A stretch of DNA of 64,000 nucleotides from Aegilops tauschii subsp. strangulata. Its lineage: Eukaryota > Streptophyta > Magnoliopsida > Poales > Poaceae. Positions 57,009 through 64,000 of this stretch are shown one piece after another (positions within the stretch are counted from its first letter, which is position 1; the number at the start of each line of letters is the position of its first letter). The notes beneath the pieces are model-generated. The model saw only the letters and a list, made by a program, of their open reading frames with translations, searched no databases and was not told the origin of the DNA. The translations under genes and the position numbers were made by a program. The stretch lies in the NCBI RefSeq assembly GCF_002575655.3, contig NC_053039.3, positions 371,481,633 through 371,545,632 on the forward strand, written 5' to 3'.

Positions 57009-58958
57009 TAGGGGATCTATCGTAGTCCTTTCGATAAGTAAGAGTGTCGAACTCAACGAGGAGCAGAAGGTAATGACAAGCGGTTTTCAGTAAGGTATTC
57101 TCTGTAAGCACTGAAATTATCGGTAACGGATAGTTTTGTGATAAGGTAATTTGTAACGGGTAACAAGTAATAAAAGTAAATAAGGTGCAGCAAGGTGGCC
57201 CAATCCTTTTTGTAGCAAAGGACAAGCCTGGACAAACTCTTATATAAAGGAATGTGCTCCCGAGGACACATGGGAATTACCGTCAAGGTAGCTTTCATCA
57301 TGCTCATATGATTCGCGTTCGTTACTTTGATAATTTGATATGTGGGTGGACCGGTGCTTGGGTACTGCCCTTCCTTGGACAAGCATCCCACTTATGATTA
57401 ACCCCTCTCACAAGCATCCACAACTACGAAAGAAGAATTAAGGTAAACCTAGCCATAGCATGAAACATGTGGATCCAAATCAGCCCCTTACGAAGCAACG
57501 CATAAACTAGGGTTTGAGCTTCTGTCACTCTAGCAACCCATCATTTACTTATTACTTCCCAATGCCGTCCTCTAGGCCCAAAAAATGGTAAAGTTTCATG
57601 TAGTCGACGTTCACATAACACCACTAGAGGAAAGACAACATACATCTCATCAAAATATCGAACGAATACCAAATTCACAAGACTACTTATAGCAAGACTT
57701 CTCCCATGTCCTCAGGAACAAACGTAACTACTCACAAATAATATTCATGTTGATAATCAGAGGGGTATTAATATGCATAAAGGATCTGAACATATGATCT
57801 TCCACCAAATAAACCAACTAGCATCAACTACAAGGAGTAATCAACACTACTAGCAACCCACAGGTACCAATCTGAGGTTTTGAGACAAAGATCGGATACA
57901 AGGGATGAACTAGGGTTTGAGAGGAGATGTTGCTGGTGAAGATGTTGATGGAGATTGACCCCCTCCCGGTGAGAGGATCGATGGTGATGACGATGGTGAC
58001 AATTTCCCCCTCCCGGAGGGATGTTTCCCCGGCAGAACAGCTCCGCCGGAGCCCAAGATTGGTTATGCCAGGTTCCGCCTTGTGGCGGTGCTGCTTCGTC
58101 CCGAAAGCTTCCTTCTCATTTTTTCCAAGGCGAAAGACTTCATATAGCAAAAGATGGGCACCGGAGGCCTGCGAGGGGGCCCACGAGGCAGGGGGCCGCG
58201 CCCAGGGGGTAGGGCGCGCCCCCAACCTCGTGGACGGTGGGTGGCCCCCCTCTGGTGCTTTCTTCGCCCAATATTTTTTATATATTCCAAAACTGACTTT
58301 CTTGGAGTTTCAGGACTTTTGGAGTTGTGCAGAATAGGTCTCTAATATTTGCTCCTTTTCCAGCCCAGGATTCCAGTTGCCGGCATTCTCCCTCTTCATG
58401 TATACCTTGTAAAATAAGAGAGAAAAGGCATAAGTATTGTGACATCATGTGTAATAACATCCCATAATTCAATAAATATCGATATAAAAGCATGATGCAA
58501 AATGGACATATCAACTCCCCCAAGCTTAGACCTCGCTTGTCCTCAAGCGGAAGCCGATATCGAAAAATATGTCCACATGTTTAGAGATAGAGGTGTCGAT
58601 AAAATGGAATACGGACATGAGGGCATCATGATCATTCTTATAACAGCAACACACACAGACATATATATATATATGTATATATATATATAGTCATATGATT
58701 TCTTATGCTAAAGTAACAATCTATTCACAGTGTAAAGTATGAATCAGAAACTTCATTGAAAACTAACAAAGTATAATCTCAGTCATTGAAGCAATTGCAA
58801 TTTGTCATAACATCGGAAAGAGTCAACATAAGAGATTTTTAGCAAGACCACATACTCAACTATCATTTAGTCTTTCACAATTGCTAACACTCACGCAATA
58901 CTTATGGGTATGAAGTTTTAATCGGACACAGAGAAAGATAGGGGCTTATACTTTTGCC
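57009..58958 (-). mobile_element. Fragment E: D-family 3' LTR plus part of the 3' internal region
   Basis: An LTR lacking its first 16 bases (57009-58513), then the purine tract actcccccaagctt (58514-58527) and 430 bases matching D's 3' non-coding region. It breaks off at about 58958. The hairpin is at 58180-58233 and the TATA at 58141-58147. A small (AC)n/(AT)n run lies at 58650-58690. No TSD is found, so it is a recombination remnant rather than a clean insertion. Confidence 0.82.
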
Positions 58959-59247
58959 TTATATTGTTCTTGCTAAGTTACAACTGCTATCATCACTGTT
59001 ACGCTTGCTACAAAATTACTGCTATCACTGTTACCGTTATCGGTGCTACTGCTACCATTATCAAAATTATCATATTACTTTGCTACTGATTACTTGCTGC
59101 AGATAATTAATCTCCAGGTGTGGTTTTATTGACAAATCAGCTGGTAATACCTTCAAATATTCTTTGGCTCCCCTTGTGGCGTATAAATTTGGGTTGAATA
59201 CTCTATCCTCGAAAACTGTTGCGATCCCCTATACTTGTGGGTTATCA
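58959..59247 (+). repeat. B-like LTR end fragment, opposite orientation to element B
   Basis: The last 60 or so bases are the reverse complement of the element B LTR start (ending cttgtgggttatca). It then meets a different LTR at 59248, with no primer site between them. The inner part holds imperfect 'ctgctatcactgttac' repeats. Confidence 0.75.
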
Positions 59248-60606
59248 GACACCCAGGATACTTGGAGTGCAAGTTAGAGGAGCCTCGAGGCGGCCACAAG
59301 GGTGGAGGGTGCGCCCAGGGGGTGGGGCACGCCCCCCAACCTTGTGGGCCCCTCATAGGTCTCCTGTCCTAATTCTTCCTCCCATATATACTCTTATACT
59401 CCAAAAACATCCAGGGGATCCACAAAACTACTTTTCGACAGCCGCAACCTTCTGTACCCGTGAGATCCCATCTTGAGGACTTTTCCGGCATCCTGCCGGA
59501 GGGGGAATCGATCACGGAGGGCTTCTACATCAACACCATTGCCTCTCCGATGAAGCGTGAGTAGTTTACTTCAGACCTACGGGGTCCATAGCTAGTAGCT
59601 AGATGGCTTGTTCTCTCTCATTGATTCTCAATACAAAGTTCTCCCCAATGTTCTTGGAGATCTATCTGATGTAATACTCTTTTGCGGTGTGTTTGCCAAG
59701 ATCCGATGAATTGTGGATTTATGATCAGCTTATCTATGAATATTATTTGAATCTCCTCTGAATTCTTATATGCATGATTTGATATCATTGCAAGTCTCTT
59801 TGAACTATCGATTTGGTTTGGCCAACTAGATTAGTTTTTCTTGCAATGCGAGAAGTGCTTCGCTTTGGGTTCAATCTTGCAGTGTCCTTTCCCGGTGACA
59901 GTAGGGGCAGCAAGTCACGTATTGTATTGTTGCCATCGAGATAAAAAGATGGGGTTTTCATCATATTGCTTGTGTTAATCCCGCTACATCATGTCATCTT
60001 GCTTAATGCGTTACTCTGTTCTTATAGACTTAATACTCTAGATGCAGGCAGGAGTCGGTCGATGTGTGGAGTAATAGTAGTAGATGCAGAATTGTTTCGG
60101 TCTACTTGACACGGACGTGATGCCTATATTCATGATCATTGCCTTAGATATCGTCATAATTTGCGCTTTTCTACCAATTGCTCGGCAGTAATTTGTTCAC
60201 CCACCATAATAATTTCTATCTTGAGAGAAGCCTCTAGTGAAACCTATGGCCCCCTGGTCTATTTTCCATCATATAAGTTTCCGATCTACAATTCTAGTTT
60301 CCTATTTACTTTCTTTTGCAATCTTTACTTTCTGTTCCATAAACCAAAAATACCAAAAATATTACTTTACCGTTTATCCAACTCTATCAGATCTCACTTT
60401 GCGAATAACCGTGAAGGGATTGACAACCCCTTTGTCGCGTTGGTTGCAAGTTGGTGTTTGTTTGTGCAGGTATTCGGTGGCTTGTTGCGTAGTCTCCTAC
60501 TGGATTGATACCTTGGTTCTCAAAACTGAGGGAAATACTTGCGCTCCTTTGCTGCATCACCTTTTCCTCTTCAAGGGAAAAACCAACACAAGCTCTAGAG
60601 GTAGCA
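59248..60606 (+). repeat. Fragment F: plus-strand LTR of another Ty3/gypsy-type family
   Basis: Starts gacacccaggatactt (the true TG end is not evident) and ends gaggtagca. It has the GC hairpin at 59294-59348 and a TATA box (atatata) at 59384-59390, 35 bases apart. I recognise the body as a common Triticeae LTR from memory. A primer site should follow but is deleted. Confidence 0.7.
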
Positions 60607-60614
60607 ACCACCAC

Positions 60615-61591
60615 CAAAGATGGTAGAGGTAAATTCCTTAATGAAATTTGATGAAAAGGACAATCATTATAATATGCATCCTAGTCAGTGCCTTTATGAG
60701 TTTTATAACTATATTAGAAAACAAGATCACTTCAATGCAAATGTTATGAAACAATTGAAGTATAACTGTGATAGGATTGCTCGCTCGAGTGACTTGTTAT
60801 TTAGAATCTCTAATGATGTAAGAGGTGTATGAAAACATGCCTCTATGGTTCAAACTCAACTATAACAAGTTACCAAATCTCAAAGAGAATTGTTTGATGA
60901 AATGAATAATAATATAAATGATCATGTTGTTAGAGTAATGACTAGAGGAGGTAATGACCTAGGAACCACTTTATCCAAAGGGACACCCTAAAAGAATTGA
61001 ACAAGACTCTCAAAGAATTAACACCGATGCACCTTGTCCTTCTAAAAAGAAGAAGAAAAAGAAAAATGACAGGACTTTGCATACCTCTAGTGAACCTGAG
61101 ATAGAAAAACCTCCTGAAGCTAATAATGATGTTTCTATTTCAGATGCTGAAACTAAAACTGGTAACGAACATTCATCTAGTGATAATGAAAAATATAATG
61201 ATGATGTTCATGAAGACACTCAACTAGAAAAAGATAAACAAACAAATAATGACGTTGAAATAGAACCAGTTGTTGATCTTGATAACCCACAACCCAAAAA
61301 TAAAAGATATGATAAAAGAGACTTTGTCGCTAGAAAACAAGGAAGGGAAAGAGAACCTTGGGTTCAAAAACCCATGCGCTTTCCACCTAAATCAACTAAG
61401 AAGAAAGATGATGAAGAATTTGAACGCTTCGCTGAAATGATTAGGCCAGTCTTTTTGCATACTCGCTTGACTGATATTTTAAAGATGGCCCCTTATGCAA
61501 AATATATGAAAGACATCATCACTAATAAAAGGAAAATACCTGAAGCTGAAATCTCCACGATGCTTGCAAATTACTCTTTTAAGGATGGAGT
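60615..61591 (+). pseudogene. gag: Fragment F partial Gag
   Basis: Plus-strand gag remnant homologous to the middle of element B gag: FDEKDNHYNMHPSQCLYEFYN, then a frameshifted stretch with stops near 60830 and 60867. From 61020 to 61591 a clean frame follows (PVVDLDNPQPKNKRYDKRDF, RFAEMIRPVFLHTRLTDILK). It joins the F LTR with the leader and gag start missing, and is cut at 61592 by element G. Confidence 0.78.
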
Positions 61592-61873
61592 TGGTGACCC
61601 ACAAGTATATGGGATCAATCGTAGTCCTTTCGATAAGTAAGAGTGTCGAACCCAACGAGGAGCAGAAGGAAATGACAAGTGGTTTTCAGCAAGGTATTCT
61701 CTACAAGCATTGAAATTATAAGTAACGAGTAGTTTGATAGCAAGATAATTTGTAACGAGTAAGTAATGGTAATGGTAACAAAAGTGCAGATAGGTAGCCC
61801 AATCCTTTTGAGGCAAAGGACAGGCAAAAACGTCTCTTATGATAAGCAAATCGTTCTTGAGGGCACATTACAA
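61592..61873 (-). repeat. Element G 3' LTR remnant
   Basis: About the first 280 bases of the plus-strand LTR (to gagggcacat). The rest, with hairpin and purine tract, is deleted. Confidence 0.75.
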
Positions 61874-62614
61874 GATAAAACATACTTACGGGAATCCTTG
61901 AAGAGAGTAGGCCAGCAAAAACCAGATTGAAATACCTTATGAGCAGTTCTATCTCCCTCATGATGCCCTCCATAAGCCTCGGAGTGACATTTCCATAGGA
62001 TTTGTTCCTGTTAATGCTCAGGTACACAACGTCTAATAATACCATCTACTCCTTTATAAAGGTGTGGGTCATCCCAAAAGTAATGTCTCAAATAATAGAA
62101 GATTTGTTTCTTTTGTTGGTATGTGAAACTAGGTGGTATGTATTTAGCAACAATATAATTAGCATAGTCAGCATACCAAGGAGTGTTATAAGAAACATTT
62201 ATTGCGGCTAGTTGCTCATCAGGAAATCTATTATTAATAGGTTGTGGGTCATCAAGAATATTTTCTAACCTTGACAAGTTGTCAGCTATGGGGTTCTCGG
62301 CTCCTTTTCTATCAATGATATGTAAATCAAATTCTTGTAACAAGAGAACGCACCTAATGAGTCTAGGTTTAGCATCTTTGTTTTCCATAAGATATTTAAT
62401 AGCAGCATGATCAGTGTGAACAGTTACTTTTGAATCAACAATATAATATCTAAATTTATCACAAGCAAACACAACTGCTAAAAATTATTTTTCAATGGTA
62501 GCAATAATTTCTTTGGCACTGTCTAGAGTTTTAGTAGCATAATGGATAACATTTAATTTTTTATCAACTCTTTGTCCTAGAACAGCACAACCAACATAAT
62601 CACTAGCATCACAC
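61874..62614 (-). pseudogene. pol: Element G integrase zinc-domain and RNase H fragment
   Basis: Homologous to D 50785-51535. The 153-residue open part (62011-62472) has [17 protein letters not shown], a late RNase H segment, then [11 protein letters not shown] at the integrase start. Upstream parts of reverse transcriptase are missing. Confidence 0.8.
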
Positions 62615-62918
62615 ATAGCCTATACCATGCCAATGCTTTTCCCTTCAAAGCTAAATGGAAAACCTTCTTCTTAGCTTCATCTCCAGGTAAACCTGCAAGC
62701 TTAAATAATCCACAAATTTCATCCATATATATCAAGTGCATATCAGGATGTTCAGTTCCATCTCCTGCATAAGGATTAGCTAGCAGTTCTTATATCATAC
62801 CAGAAGGAATTTCATAACCAATATTTTCAGTAGGTGCAGTAGGTTGAGGGGCAACTAAATGTGGTTCTGGTCGAGGTGAAGATACCCCTAACAAACCCCT
62901 CAAAGGATTGTTCTCCAT
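62615..62918 (-). pseudogene. gag: Element G Gag N-terminal fragment
   Basis: Homologous to D 54180-54492, with the ATG at 62916-62918. It joins directly to the RNase H piece at a shared cacata near 62614, so gag, protease and most of reverse transcriptase are deleted. Confidence 0.75.
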
Positions 62919-62994
62919 AGTAACTAGTGACAATAAATTTCAGCACGTAGTAATAACTTTTCCTTACCAATTTCCAATTACCAAGAGCGCTTCA

Positions 62995-63013
62995 CTCCCC
63001 GGCAATGGCACCA
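62995..63013 (-). other. Primer-binding site, element G (mutated)
   Basis: The plus strand reads ctccccggcaatggcacca, two changes from the B/D site, both C-to-T type in CpG context. Confidence 0.8.
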
Positions 63014-63024
63014 GAAAAAAGACT

Positions 63025-64000
63025 TGATGACCTACAAGTATAGGGTATCAATCGTATTCCTTTCGATAAGTAAGAGAGTTGAACCCAACGAGGAGCAGAA
63101 GGAAATGACAAGTGGTTTGCAGCAAGGTAATTTTCTGCAAGCACTGAAATTCTCGGTAACAGATAGTTTGATAGCAAGGTAATTTGTAACGAGCAAGTAA
63201 CGGTAAGTAAAGTGCAGCAAGGTATCCCAATCCTTTTTTGGCCAAGGACGGGCCAAAACGGTTTCTTATAATAAGGAAACCATTGTTGAGGGTAGACGGG
63301 AATTTCATCTAGCCACTTTCATAATGTTGATTCGATTCGTGTTCGCCACTTTGATAATTTGATATGTGGGTGGACCGGTGCTTAGGTGTTGTTCTTACTT
63401 GAAGAAACCTCCTACTTATGATTACCCCCCTCGCAAGCATCCGCAACTACGAGAAAACTATTAAGATAAAATCTAACCGTAACATTAAACTTTTGGATCC
63501 AAATTGGTCCCTTACGAAATAGCGCATAAACTAGGGTTTAAGCTTATGTCATTCTAGCAACCCATCATCTAATAACTACTCCACAATTCATTCCCTTAGG
63601 CCCAAATATGGTTAAGTGCCATGTAGTCGAATTTCACATGACACCACTAAGGGAATCACAACATACATATCATCAAAATATCGAACACATATCAAGTTCA
63701 CATGATTACTTGCAGCAAGATTTCTCCCGTGACCTCGAGAAAAAAGTAAATAATCACAAATGATAATCATGCTCAAGATCAGAGGGTTATTAAATAGCAT
63801 AATGGATCTGAACATATAATCTTCCACAAAATAAACCATATAGTAATCAACTACAAGATTAATCAACACTACTAGTCACCCATAGGTGACAATTTGAGGT
63901 TCCGGTACAAAGATTGAACACAAGAGATGAACTAGGGTTTGAGAGGAGATGGTGCTATTCAAGATGTTGATAGATATTACCCTCCCCAAGATGGTAGAGT
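63025..64000 (-). repeat. 5' LTR of element G, cut by window end
   Basis: Begins tgatgaccta and is collinear with the D LTR to the edge, clearly more diverged than D's two LTRs are from each other. Confidence 0.82.

Larger units (their letters stand above)
61592..64000 (-). mobile_element. Element G: deleted D-family element, running off the right edge
   Basis: The left LTR starts tggtgaccca at 61592, preceded by ggagt (possible TSD; its partner is outside). It consists of a piece of the 3' LTR (61592-about 61873), an integrase/RNase H piece, a gag 5' piece, a primer site and the 5' LTR to the window end. Two internal deletions relative to D join unrelated parts at short shared sequences. 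Confidence 0.82.

Noticed and set aside
1..64000. Host genes, tRNA or rRNA genes, CRISPR arrays
   Set aside because: tRNA-like matches are only primer-binding sites; repeated units are LTRs or LTR-internal tandem repeats; no non-transposon coding region is supported.

Overview
The window is a block of nested transposable elements from a large grass genome. I recognise several of the LTR sequences as types I associate with the wheat/barley/rye tribe (Triticeae); that is recognition from memory, not a search. I see no host protein-coding gene, rRNA or tRNA gene, and no CRISPR array. Nearly every base falls in an LTR retrotransposon, a fragment of one, or a DNA transposon inserted in one.

The nesting can be read from target-site duplications (TSDs). 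(A) 1-5376 is part of an old minus-strand Ty3/gypsy-type element with a tRNA-Asp primer site. Its 5' LTR is cut at 5377 by (T), a minus-strand, Tat-like, non-autonomous element whose pieces run to about 57008. T is interrupted by three whole elements. The first is a 12-kb Copia-type, gag-only element (6412-18412, TSD CCGGT), whose 3' LTR holds an 844-bp foldback Mutator-like element (16174-17017, 9-bp TSD). The second is (B), a minus-strand Athila-like element (18548-41267, TSD AGGGT), itself split by (C), a 13.35-kb chromovirus (20160-33509, TSD CAAAA). The third is (D), a minus-strand Athila-like element with full but broken gag-pol (45888-56120, TSD TGGCT). Right of 57009 lies a mosaic of truncated elements: (E) a D-family 3' LTR, a B-like LTR end, (F) another LTR joined to part of a gag, and (G) a deleted D-family element running off the right edge.

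Rough by-eye LTR comparison agrees with the nesting: D about 4% and B about 3% divergent, C about 2.5%, the Copia element about 1%. The Copia gag frame is intact; all gag-pol frames of B, C and D carry stops or frameshifts.

Non-canonical content stands out. T carries a spliced antisense gene with its own TATA box. B and D carry an extra reading frame after gag/pol, preceded by a GC-rich hairpin and accompanied by a second copy of the polypurine-tract motif. The same hairpin sits 32-35 bp before the TATA box in the LTRs of several families. C has an extra 271-residue frame before gag. The Copia LTRs carry arrays of short palindromes just upstream of their TATA box.
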